DNA from: Antedon mediterranea
Lineage: Eukaryota; Echinodermata; Crinoidea; Comatulida; Antedonidae
Length of the DNA stretch: 64,000 bases
Assembly: GCF_964355755.1 (NCBI RefSeq)
Contig: NC_092671.1
Location: forward strand, 36,599,304 to 36,663,303
Direction of reading: 5' to 3'
Position 1 is the first letter of the stretch. Every line of letters starts with the position of its first letter. The position numbers and the translations under genes were made by a program. Under the pieces are notes generated by a model. The model saw nothing but the letters and a program-made list of their open reading frames with translations. It was not told the origin of the DNA and did no database searches. Shown here in pieces: positions 21,816 through 32,790 of this stretch.

Positions 21816-22026
21816 GGCCGAAAACGGATTATGGAATTTATGTTTAACCATAATTATTTCTCCGATATAGAATATAGTATGGATTTTGTTATAGTTTGGT
21901 ATAGTAGGCCCTATTTTAGTGATCATGCGTACCTGTAGTGTGCCTTCTCCAGTTTGTCGTGTCTAAAAAAACATTAATTTAAATTTCTATTTATTTTGAA
22001 CGCCCAAAAAAGAGCCAGGGAAGTCT
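21816..22026. other. Unassigned spacer
   Basis: Single-copy in this window. No gene or repeat recognised. Confidence 0.4.
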
Positions 22027-22349
22027 AATTACCTTTATTTTTTACCTCCGCCAAGAAGGAGGTATCGTTACCCATGTTATGATATTTTACTTCGGACGGC
22101 TGGTACCATTTATATTTTAATGATTAATCGATTTTAATCTTATTCTTGTGCTGTCTGCCCCCAAAATTCTTATCCTTTTTTAATTACTATATATGATTAT
22201 TTAGCATTTGTTTTCTTTGTTAATGTCATGTGACAAGCAAAAGTCAAATTTCAAAGTTCATAAAACCAAATAAACGGCCGGGCAGTTACCGCACTCTATC
22301 ATTTTTCCAATCAAGGATATAATAGGACTCAACAATGATTCAGCAATTA
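22027..22349. repeat. Right copy of the ~320-bp direct duplication
   Basis: Uninterrupted version of 16586-17065, from ATTACCTTTATTTTTTACC to GATTCAGCAAT. It includes the ACCTCCGCC-AAGAA-GGAGGT hairpin, and the CTTTTTTAATTAC that is the empty site of the SINE. Confidence 0.9.
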
Positions 22350-24129
22350 AAGACGTATATACGTTGTTAGATTTGAGAGAGATTGTTCTAGGCCTAGCCA
22401 GGAAAAGTATGCCACCACTGATATATTGAAAAGAATACTCATAATCTCTCTGGTGGACACAATGAGCCATAAAAGAATTTCGGTTGAGCATCCAGGACGG
22501 TGACGACACAGACATAAATTTTTCTTATGGATGGTTTAATGTGTCACGTGGGGTTGAAAGCTATACAATCAACGGAAACCATTGTATAACTGTCTCATGA
22601 GTATATTGCAAATAAATTGGCCCATCATCTGAATATCTACTGTTCCAAAAAGTACTTTTTTTTCCTTAACTTAAAATATTTAAAAAACATATGTATACAG
22701 AATAAAAACATGTTTTGCATGGTCCTGTTTTTTTAAATCAATAGATTAAAAAACATTGCATAAATGGTAATAATAATATAATAATAATAATAATAATAAC
22801 AACTTTATTTAAAAACGGATGCAACACTTGAATCACCATATTGGTGTTTTTCACAAGGCCGTTACTTACTACAAAACTATTTATACTATTACACAAGTTA
22901 TCAATTCATATGAATCTCTTGGTGCAAATTTTGCAACCAAACAGTGATTTTTAATATGTACCTATTGAGCTGTTTATCTACTTATAAGTTCATACCAAGT
23001 TCATGCAACCCAAGTCTTGTCATCGTCCATTATATTGGGGGGTCAACCAATATGAATACAACTAATTTCCACAATGATTGATTATATTTTTTAACCAAAG
23101 AAATTAAAATGACATAAACTAGTATAGTATGAACATTTCCAGACTTTGTAATAATTACCATCTATTCATTAAACAAACCAAGTCACAGAAAGATAAACAT
23201 AACCATTACCCGAATGAAAATGGTAGATCCCAGCTCGCTATCATTAAAACATAGGTGTCTTAATTTGGCAATTGTGAATATAAAACACGACATATTGAAC
23301 TAAATAACACCTAACAATTGTTCCTTATATATCAAACATTAGAATGATATAACAATTAAAATGCTACTTACAATTATATAATGAAAAAATTAACCCCAAA
23401 CTTAGCTACAATCCAACGGTCTGTCAAGTGAAGACTTCATAACACAGGCAAACCCTATTTGAATTTTTCCGCCTTTTTTTAGCATTTTTTAGATTTTTTC
23501 AAAATAGATTTTGCTATTTTGACACAGTCTATTTTAAGCCAATGCTCATAAGATAAGTATGTAAGGAATCTATGAATATTCAGCTTTCTTTTAAGAAACT
23601 ATCCAAAATGATTGATGGCCTACAAGTGATTTTAAATTGCAAATAAAACACTGTGGTGCTTTAGAAAATAGGTAAAAAATTGACCTCACACTGTCAGCGG
23701 GCAATGGATGGTGAGTTTTAAAACGTAAAATGACACATACTTTTTGTAACTTTACAATTTCAAACATATATCATAATGTTCAGTATTGTCTACAGTTTAT
23801 TTTGAGCTACTATCCAAAAAAATCCGATTTATAATAGCCGAGATATTTAGGTGGGAACATGAAAATCAAGTGTTTTGTAGAATATCACGATGCGAAATCA
23901 GTGGTATCCATGTCCCAGTGGAGTGTGTTGGGGCAATTTAGCTATTTCGTTGCTCAAGAGATTCATATGCAGTACAAAAACAACAACAACAACAACAAAA
24001 AAAAAAATGAAAAAATATAGATATTAAACTAAACTCTCGAAATCACAATATAAAGACAAACAATATTTACAATTTTCGACAAATTTTTTCATCTGGTTTT
24101 TATATAACTATCTGTGTATAATTCTTTAC
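22350..24129. other. No gene seen
   Basis: AT-rich sequence with an (ATA/ATT)n tract at about 22768-22798, followed by AACAACTTTATTTAAAAACG, which may be the 3' tail of an old minus-strand retroelement. (AAC)n lies near 23980-24000. No convincing ORF or exon on either strand. Confidence 0.4.
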
Positions 24130-24159
24130 GTTAAACCAGGGAGTTGTTACTGGTTAAAC
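24130..24159. mobile_element. 16-bp degenerate hairpin insertion with 7-bp duplication
   Basis: CAGGGAGTTGTTACTG between two copies of GTTAAAC (24130-24136 and 24153-24159). The insert closely resembles the one at 20287-20303, with a decayed second arm. There is no empty-site control here because this lies outside the array. Confidence 0.65.
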
Positions 24160-24711
24160 CATTCATGAATACGTACGTGTAGGCCTACTCTACAACTTAC
24201 AAAGCTAGCTACATACTCCTAGCATGGAGAAATTTCCTAACTTATTTCGCCATGCTCCTGCAACCATTAACATCTATTGCCAGATGAAGATTTTGTTGAA
24301 ACCAAGTCGATACGTCGAACACGTCCGTACGTAGGGCCTATTCATGAATGTATTTTGCCATGTTTAAAAAAAGGAGTGAAAATTAAAGGAATAATTATGG
24401 TAATTGTTCAAAACAAGGATATCAAATATAGTAGCCTAGTTCCTAGCAATAAAGTAGTCTAAAAAGAAAATTTCAAAAACGAATCCAAAATACAATTAAT
24501 AAATTGTAAAATAGTGAGGATTTACTTTGAAAAGAATTTGTTTCATAATTTGATTCTTTATAATATTATATATAATTATGACTATGATCCAAACAACTGT
24601 GCTACAACAATGTGAATCAACATTTGTTGTCATTCAATCGGTAATTAATAGTAGAATATGTGTAGAGAGAATATCACAGTTTGAAAATGTTTAAAATTTG
24701 GGCAACAAAGT
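24160..24711. other. No gene seen
   Basis: Contains TAGGCCTA at 24180. A 61-codon open stretch at 24277-24462 has no recognisable content. Confidence 0.4.
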
Positions 24712-24939
24712 GTAAAGCTATGTCTACAACATCTAACTTTCTGTGACCAAAAAATGTAATGTGCCCATATTTGACGTTTTGAGCATTTCGAAAAAAATTG
24801 TTAATATAAAAACACCAAAGTGCTTAGAATGGCTTCAAATCGCATTTAGAGATTGAACACAATGACGTCATATCACTACCATATTTGGGCACATCGCACT
24901 TTTTTTTTGTCAAATAATTTGATAGTTTAGACATAGCTT
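24712..24939. mobile_element. TIR MITE family M, old copy
   Basis: Ends TAAAGCTATGTCTACA and TAGTTTAGACATAGCTT are diverged versions of the family TIR (AAGCTCTGTCTACACTATC). The middle has the family motif CCATATTTGGGCACATC. Confidence 0.7.
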
Positions 24940-26082
24940 CAGCAAATGGAATAAATTCAAGAAAAGAAAAAAAAACGGACAGTATGGATAGAAGGTGCTC
25001 AGTTTTCGCCGAATGCCATTTCGTCGGCAGACATTTTGCCGACCGGGAATAGAGAACGGTTTGTTCTACTATAAAACTTTCATTATTCTGAGTTGAGTTG
25101 GTAATTAAAATCCACGCTTGCATACAAGAGAGATAAACATAGGTTGTTTTGTGTCTTGCTTAAGAACTTACTAAGAACCCGAGTTTTTGTGGTCATATCA
25201 GTGGTAAGTTTTTGCGCCAGTGTATATATAGAGGGCAGCATATTACTAAATACGCCTGTCTTGTTTCATTTTGAACTGAATGTTAGTATTTTTTATTCGA
25301 TTTAAACATTCATCACTAGATTTTACGCGACGGTAGTTTCAATATATAAACAAATATAATGGCCAACTAAAACAAAAATGCTAAAATTGTAAAACTATAT
25401 TTTTATCAGGGAGATGTAGGCCTATTTATATTTTTAAAAAACTGGTTTATAAACCGACTGTGTTTTTCATGTTGACACATGCTGATTAGATGAACAAAGC
25501 TTTATTGCTACTTTGTCCTTGTAATTGTTTAGATGGGAACTGGTTGATTTTTGAATTATTCTAAATAAGTAATAATAATATTACTGCATTGTACTATACT
25601 CAACACACAGCTCAGACTAAATAAAACTTTGAAAGTTAGATTTAATATCTTTGAAACTATATAGCGCCACCAACTAACCTTTTAGACTCTTCGAAACTCA
25701 AAATAGTAATGCATAATACTAAAATTACAATTAAATGATTTCACATTGATTAAAAACTTTTCTTCAAATAGTTAATACGTTTTTTAGTAATTGTATTAGA
25801 TACACTTATAATAAATGTAACTATATTTAGGAATACAGATTACCAAAAATGTAAATTTGATTTTATTCCCCTAAAAATAATAATCGACGATGCGAACTGC
25901 TACATGACCTACATGTGCAATGATTCCATTCAAGCGTGGCGGCGAAACGGCAATACAGATGTTTTTGGAACATTCTCTATAGGCCTAGGCAAAATAACAG
26001 AATAAATAGCATTTCTGGAGTTAGATGACAGTGTTCTTTCAATTAGATTATAGTTTACAAAAGTATGCATATTTAGAAAACC
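24940..26082. other. Upstream region of MCC
   Basis: No other gene seen. The promoter and 5' UTR of MCC should lie here, but I cannot place a TATA box or start site with confidence. TAGGCCTA occurs at 25417 and 25980. Confidence 0.4.
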
Positions 26083-26246
26083 ATGGATAGCGCTGACGAA
26101 GGCGCAAAAATGTCTGTTGCCAATGCTAACTGTTCGTCTGACAGTTCTTGTTCGGACGATTCGGATTCTACCAGTACCGCAGACGAAGAACGATTGAGGC
26201 GTTTATTTGATACCTGTGACAGTGATGGTGATGGGTTTATTGATGG
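26083..26246 (+). CDS. MCC: MCC, coding exon 1 (acidic N-terminus and EF-hand loop)
   Basis: Orthologue of colorectal mutant cancer protein, long isoform, a cytoplasmic and cell-cortex coiled-coil scaffold linked in vertebrates to Wnt/beta-catenin signalling and cell polarity. ATG at 26083 in AACCATGG opens a Ser/Asp-rich leader (residues 1-34), then ADEERLRRLF and a canonical EF-hand loop starting at D46 (DSDGDGFIDG). Position 12 of the loop is Asp (D57, from exon 2). The exon ends with a split Gly codon, GG|GTAAGC at 26246/26247, and exon 2 supplies the A. The leader-plus-EF-hand arrangement and the sequence match MCC long isoforms better than ninein or Rab11-FIP3/4, which have similar EF-hands. 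Only residues 1-201 are in the window; vertebrate MCC long forms are about 1000 residues. Confidence 0.92.
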
Positions 26247-27535
26247 GTAAGCATGTACCTGTTATAGTAAATTCAATTAAATCACGATATATCTATACCT
26301 ATGCCTAATTGCTTGTTACATAAACTGGTTACATTATCACCCATCCTGTTATTTCTATGCTTTTTCAAAATTTGTTTGTATGTATACAGTATTATATCAT
26401 ATGAAATATAATAATTAATATTGTGGATCAATAATAAATTTGAGATACGATTCTGTACTTAAATTTAGGGTGCCAGAATGTATGCTTCATTTTCCCCAAA
26501 AAATGTAGAAACTATAGAGGCCAGTGTTATAAAATCCGATTACACATATAATAGGCCTAGGCCTAGGCCTATTTAGTTTTGAAAGGCAAGAAATATTTTC
26601 AGCTGGCGAAATAGAGGTTTAATTAATATTTCATTATTAATAATATTAGTATTATTATTCATATTAATAGGTCCTATCAATGTTTTATGTACAGACTCAT
26701 ATCGTCGTACAGCTAGCTGGTTCTTTATAAAAACCACTCTTTGCAGTTTAAAAATAAAAACAGAAAATAAAACATACATTGATTTCTGGCAATTTTCTGA
26801 TTCTAAAATGGCCACAGTTCGATCGAGGTATTCGCGGAATTGGAGCTGTTTTGAAAGGCATTTTTTATTGTGATAAAGATAATATAACGGTGGCTAAATC
26901 ATGGTAACATGTTACATAATGGGCCAAAATTGTATGATGTGGGTGTGAAAAAAAAATAATTAAGTGAGAAATCGAAGATTTAACAGTGTGGTTTGAAACT
27001 GCAGTAGCGCCAAATTTAGTAGGTCTAGGCTACTTTATAGTTAGGCCTACTACTACTAGGCCTAGGGCATATGTTTCAAAATACTGTAGTCCGTACCATG
27101 TGTTTTTCCACGAGCCACCCAATGTTAACATTTTTGTTTTGTATTTATATATTTAATATGCATCATAAATATGAAGGTATTCCATTAATACAATTTTTAA
27201 TTAACCAGCTTTTCTTCACCATAAAAACTGCAGGATCCAAGGTACATAAATCCCATCATACTGGCACGGTGCATCCAAATTCACTTAGTTAATATAAAAG
27301 TGGAAATTAAATGCAACACTGTGAATTAAAGTGACCCAGCATCCAGAAAGTTAGACCTCACATTGTTTAACGAAATACTTTTTGCTAACAAGATAACAAC
27401 TGGTTGATTGGCATATCTGAAGTGTCAATCATCTTTAAACATAGACAACTCAAAATCTACTACAGTACAATCGGACTATTCCTGATTCATACTGTGTGTA
27501 CTGTAGCGTTATAGTATGTACAGTATTAAATATTA
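26247..27535. other. MCC intron 1, first part
   Basis: No gene. TAGGCCTA occurs three times in tandem at 26552-26571 and twice at 27042-27064. No transposon boundary that I can define. Confidence 0.5.
26552..26571. repeat. Three overlapping TAGGCCTA octamers
   Basis: Reads TA(GGCCTA)x3. Either repeated insertion of GGCCTA at the same TA or slippage after the first event. Confidence 0.8.
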
Positions 27536-27598
27536 TTATTATTCTTTATACTGGGTAGCCTCTTCAGTCAAAGACTGTTCTCCCAAAGGGCCTAGTGT
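27536..27598 (-). mobile_element. SINE family C, 3'-end fragment, minus strand
   Basis: TATACTGGGTAGCCTCTTCA and the following bases are the reverse complement of the 3' end of the SINE at 59777-60083 (TGAAGAGGTTACCCAGTATA). Confidence 0.8.
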
Positions 27599-27642
27599 AT
27601 TGTAGTAGTAGTACTACTGTACAGTGTACAGAGTTTTTAACA

Positions 27643-27868
27643 GGAGTGGAGCTGTGGCTTGGTGGTTATGATGCTTGGCTACCAATCTAAGGGTCCTAGG
27701 TTCAAGTCTTGTCATATGTCAGGGTTTTTTTTCTCATGACAATTTACACACCCAAAGACTTAATAATAAGTCTTTGTTTATGTAGAGCATCTTGTGTATA
27801 TGTTTGTCTTGTGAAATTTTAAATATTTTATCCATCCTGTAAATGGCGGGTTACTCGCTGTTGGATGG

Positions 27869-27902
<34 letters not shown>
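27643..27902 (+). mobile_element. SINE family A, full-length, + strand
   Basis: tRNA-derived SINE: A-box-like TGGCTTGGTGG, B-box GGTTCAAGTC, a body with CTTAATAATAAGTCTTTG and GGCGGGTTACTCGC, and a poly-A tail of about 30. The tRNA-like head would supply an internal RNA polymerase III promoter. Other copies are at 41714 (+), 16736 (-) and 52492 (-, head only). Confidence 0.93.
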
Positions 27903-27905
<3 letters not shown>

Positions 27906-27926
27906 AGTATCCCGGGGTAACCCCTT

Positions 27927-29843
27927 GTTGAACCCACAAATGTGAAAACGCCCACAAATGTGAAAACAACCACAAATGTGAAAACGCATCACCCACAAAT
28001 GTGAAAACAACCACAAATGTGAAAACGCATCACCCACAAATGTGAAAACAACCACAAATGTGAAAACGCATCAACCACAAATGTGAAAACAGCGCCCACA
28101 AATGTGAAAACGATCATCGCCCACAAATGTGATAACGCCCACAAATGTAAAGAAAAGAGAGACTTTTTCGCCCACAAATGTAAAAAAAATCAGATCAAAT
28201 TTAATGCTAGATTCAGACAAACATTATATCATGATTGTATTGAGTTGTTTGTTCACGATACGTCTGTAAGGGTCGTCGTTAACACGTTGGATTATTATCA
28301 TTTGCTGCTCATGCGCGCGATATTTGCACGTTAACTCGTTTGTTTAATGAACGTAATAGTTCAAGAAAATATTTGTTATTTGCTGCGCGCGTGCACCATA
28401 CTTCAAGGTCAAGGCCATGTTATATCATTGTTGCTTCTAGTGTGTGGTTGTTGGCTTACTATTATGTACGTATAGTTATAAGTCGATGTTCGTTATTTTT
28501 TTTTGCGCGCTCACACGATACAACAAGGTCAAGGTTAAATTGCTACTTGTATGTAGTGTGTGGTTATTAACTCGTTGGCTTTCTGTTATGAACGTATAGT
28601 TCCAAGTCGATGCTCGATTCGATGTTTTTGGGCGTGTACACGATACCACAAGGTCAAGGTCATATATACTATTGCTACTTGTAAGTGTTAACTCGTTGGC
28701 TTATTGTTATGTACGTATAATTCCAAGTCGATGGTCGATTCGATGTTTTTTGTGCGCGTGCACGATACTACAAGGTCATATATCATTGCTGCTTGAAGTG
28801 CAGTTGGGTTTACTATATTAGTATTATGTACGTATTATAGCTCCAAGTCGATGCTCGGTGTACACGATACTACAAGATCAATGCTATACTCGTCGTTCAG
28901 TTATTGACCTTGTAGTATCGTGCAGTTATTGACCTTGTAGTATCGTGCACGCCCGCAAAACATCGAACTTCGACTTGAAACTATACGTTAACAACCACAC
29001 ACCACAAGTAGCAATGGTATACAAGTCATGACCTTTGTAGTATCGTGCACGCGAACAAAAAAACATCGAATCGAACATCGACTTGGAACTACACGAACAT
29101 AACAATAAGCCAACGAATTAACTCCACAAGTAGCAATAGTATATTATGAACTTGACCTTGTGGTATCGTGTACGCGCACAAAAACATCGAATCGAGCATC
29201 GACTTGAACTATACGTACATAACAGTATTAAGCCAACGAGTTAATAACCACACACTACATACAAGTAGCAATTTAACCTTGACCTTTTAGTATCGTGTGC
29301 ACACGCAAAAAAACATCGAACATCGACTTATAACTATACGTCCTATACGCGCGCAGCAAATAACAAATATTGTCTTGAACTATTACGTTCATTAAACAAA
29401 CGAGTTAACGTGCAAATATCGCGCGCATGAGCAGCAAATTATAATAATCCAACGCGTTAACCACGACCCTAACAGACGTATCGTGAACAAACAATTATTG
29501 AAACAACTCAATACAATCATGATATAATGTAGTACCTCGATCAAAATTGTTTGAGTCTAGCATTAAATTTGATCTGTTTTTTTTTTTACATTTGTGGCCG
29601 AAAAATTCTCATTTTTTTTTACATTTGTGGGCGTTATCACATTTGTGGGCGATGATCGTTTTCACATTTGTGGGCGCTGTTTATTACATTTGTGGTTGAT
29701 GCGTTTTCACATTTGTGGTTGTTTTCACATTTGTGGGTGATGCGTTTTGACATTTGTGGTTGTTTTCACATTTGTGGGTGATGCGTTTTCACATTTGTGG
29801 TTGTTTTCACATTTGTGGGCGTTTTTACATTTGTGGGTTCAAC
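27927..29843. mobile_element. Foldback element: 1.9-kb near-perfect palindrome
   Basis: Arms 27927-28882 and about 28903-29843 are reverse complements, with a central spacer of about 20 bp. From the outside inward each arm has: about ten copies of CCACAAATGTGAAAAC with short spacers; about 180 bp of unique sequence (GCGCGCGATATTTGCACG); then four repeats of about 120 bp, each with CACGATACNACAAGGTCA and CCAAGTCGATG. The termini are GTTGAACCCACAAATG and its complement. The flanks ACCCCTT and ACCCCTC are a possible 7-bp duplication. The structure matches foldback (FB/Galileo-type) transposons, whose long inverted repeats are built of sub-repeats. No transposase ORF is present. Confidence 0.88.
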
Positions 29844-30565
29844 ACCCCTCCTAAACTATATACATAAAGTATAACGACTTGTTCAAATTTCATAAATAGC
29901 TATCAGGTTCTGCTGATTCTACTGTACTAAAGTATACACTACCATAATCATGTATCATAATGACACAATATAATTTTTATATTAAGTTTTATTTTTAAAT
30001 TCATAATGATTGAATCGGTAAATGATTATTATTAATTAATATAATTATTATTTTGAAATATTGTATGTTTGTCACTCATTATTTTTCCTTTCCTTCAGTT
30101 CTCCTTCAAAATACTGTAATCTCCTTATTTTGATATTCCACATCATATTATGATGATGATCATCTTTATAATCGCTTATGAGTGATTGTTGTTAAATCCT
30201 GGAGACTGTTTGTCGGTGTGTGAGTGATGATTTATGAATTAATGTCCAGTTGCACCAGCATTTCTGTTGTTGTCAAGTATGGTACTATATCAATAAAATG
30301 AATGCAAATTGATATTGCTGTACTGACGCAGGCAATTAATACGATAAGCCTATCCTAGGGTTTGAAATGACCGTAAACTCGGAATAGACTCGCAGTAACT
30401 AATGTTTAATCATTCTTTAAGCCACTATTTTGTAATTTAAATAATTGTATGTATACAGTAAAGATACCAAATGATATTGTTAATGTTACTACAATTCAAG
30501 TTACAAATACAGTAGAATTCTTATTGGAAGAAAGAGAGACACATTTAAGAACAAGAAGTGTCTCC
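29844..30565. other. MCC intron 1, no gene seen
   Basis: AT-rich with short ATG/ATT runs. Nothing recognised. Confidence 0.4.
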
Positions 30566-31201
30566 TTAAAGCCCCCTTCCCTACGTTTTTTAGATCTAAT
30601 TTAAGATCACAAACTATATTTAATGTAAAAATAATACTATATGGTCCTATTGCGATAATTTTTTTCGTCTTTAAACGGTTAAAAATGTGAAAAATAAGTC
30701 GATTCTAATAATTATAGCGGCCCGCTATAAATCCCAAAATGCATTGCGCGCGGATTGATATTTTTGTTTTTCACCTGTAATTCGCCCACTTTTTCCATCG
30801 ATCGTGAGGCCAAAACAAATGGAAGACTCCTAACTTTTCAGCGAAAATACCGGGTTTTCCCCAATTTGTATCAACGGAGTCTGCCAAAAATAGAAAGACA
30901 ATTAATGCAGCAACTATACAACGTCAGGCTAGGTATATAGCTAGCGTACGATGTTCGTACATTACCGATGTTTACCAGCTAGGCCTACAAAACTAAGCCT
31001 AGCTAGGCTAGGCCTAAGACCGTCCACAAGAGGTCGATCGCCGCGAGCTACTTAGGTAGTGCATTATTTCTCACTTTTTATCATAATTTACCATAAAACG
31101 TACATTTAAGACAAGGAATGACATGGTTTAATGTTTTTAAAGTGATATATATGTATTATTTTCCAAAAAAACGTCCAAAATTGCAGGGAAGGGGTCTTTA
31201 A
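30566..31201. mobile_element. TTAA MITE family B, copy 1
   Basis: TTAA at both ends (30566-30569, 31198-31201), with inverted termini AAGCCCCCTTCCCTACG and GCAGGGAAGGGGTCTT. The whole 628 bp matches, in reverse orientation, the element at 57914-58547. Inside are GC-rich palindromic stretches (AGCGGCCCGCTA; GCCTAGCTAGGC). No transposase. Confidence 0.93.
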
Positions 31202-32630
31202 GTACTATAATGGGTGTCACCAGAATAGTAGCCTGTAGGTTTAAAAATTACTGTACTCCCTATTTTTGTTTCAAAGGAAATTATTGCGTTGAAAGAGGTG
31301 TCCCAAGGTGGGGAGTGGGGAGGGGGGAGGTGTGTGTCTCTATTTACAGTAAGGCTGATTTTTTAAACTGTTTTTGTACAGTATTAAGATAACTTTTATA
31401 CAGTAGTAGTAGTAGTACTACAGTACTGTAAGTACTACTGTATACTTAATAGGCAAATTACATTTTAGGTCACATTTTTAGTAAGTCACATGGAAACGCA
31501 ACTCTACAGCTCACTATCTCAGTCGGTTGGTAAACACTAACTCAAATTTGCGCACGCGACTGCAGCCATGTATATGGCCTTGTTAAATGTATAAATATAC
31601 AAATATTTCTGTTTTTTAAATAATGAATCTTGTTAATGAAAATGTAACCTTGAATTTCTGTTTACTCATGTGTAACAAGTGGTAGTAGTAGCAATTGTAC
31701 TGTTATTTTAGATGCGTTTTTGTTTCCATGTCATTGTGTTCAAATCTATTGTAGTCTAGACAAAAATAATTAGAAATTTTATATCTAAATTGAATGTATA
31801 AATATTTGATTATTCATTTAGACAAAACATATAGGAAAATTGTGGCCAGTACATTTAAACAAAGAACTATATTTGAACTACTGTAGTCACTTTGACGAGC
31901 ATTTAACTGTTTAATTATTACTGTACTGTATGTCTCCTTGTTTAAATCAGTTTAGTTTTTATTGAGTAGTGAAAAAAGGTATCAGTGTGCATGTAAGGTA
32001 TGTAGATCAACCAACTCACAGAAATCTACTGTACATCTACTGTACAGTGTGGTCCTGAGATACAGTACTGTAAGCCTACTATGTCCCAAAGCTTCAATTT
32101 CAAGTTTTAAAGGGGATGGGCTTCATTTTATGTATAATGCTGCTGCTGATACTGATTATAGCATACAGTCAGTATTAGTATTTTTAATGAATAAAATTTG
32201 AAAAAAATGTGTGACCCAAGGCTTAGTTTCGGTGTATCACAAGAAGTCGGTGTTTACGCATTCAATTCAACAAGGTTTCCTAATGAGTGATGTAGTTTTG
32301 CTATCGGCATATATAACACAGTATATTTCCTGTATAAACCTATTAAAAATCACTAGATTATTTATTAATGCCTTGGATATTCAAATACTAAATCTAATGG
32401 CATGTTTTATAGTATAATGTACAGTAAGTTTATTCTACTAGTTTTAAGGAATTTATTTATACTTTTCATATAATAGTGGTGTGTCTCTTGAATAAAGGTC
32501 TTGAATAAATATTGCCCATATGCAGTACTGTAGTGTTAACATATATATTGTCCCACGTTCAGGTACTGTAGGGATGTTGAGCCTAAATTGGTGTCCCAAA
32601 CAAGAGGTTCTGCTGACATAACAGTATTTG
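31202..32630. other. MCC intron 1, no gene; dense TACTGTA/TACAGTA
   Basis: Short GTAGTAGTACTAC runs near 31400 and many TACTGTA/TACAGTA motifs. No exon recognised. Confidence 0.5.
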
Positions 32631-32790
32631 TTAAGCTCTGTCTACACTATCAAACTTTATGTGACAAAAAAACATGATGTGTCCAATATGGATGACGATG
32701 TCATATTACTACCATATTTAAGCATATCACTACCATATTTGTGTACAATCATCACACTTGTTGTCACATAAAGTTTGATAGTGTACTGTA
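32631..32790. mobile_element. TIR MITE family M
   Basis: Left end TTAAGCTCTGTCTACACT; right end AAGTTTGATAGTGTA, after which the right terminus is replaced by CTGTA. Middle has ACTACCATATTT motifs. Confidence 0.88.

Noticed and set aside
16590-22349. LTR retrotransposon with ~320-bp LTRs
   Set aside because: The bracketed interval contains array units and a spliced gene fragment, with no gag-pol, primer-binding site or polypurine tract; the copies do not end in TG...CA.
22258-22515. 85-codon minus-strand ORF
   Set aside because: It partly overlaps the 320-bp duplicated segment, has no domain, and its frame is not kept in the other copy.
27935-28180. CRISPR-like array of CACAAATGTGAAAAC repeats
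   Set aside because: Spacing is irregular, spacers are a few bases long, the block is mirrored at 29580-29840, and the genome is eukaryotic. It is an arm of a foldback element.
27828-28570. ORFs of 62-83 codons in the palindrome
   Set aside because: They come from the short tandem motif in the foldback arms and have mirror-image counterparts.
30755-30940. 61-codon ORF
   Set aside because: It lies wholly in a TTAA MITE whose second copy (57914-58547) does not keep the frame in any meaningful way.
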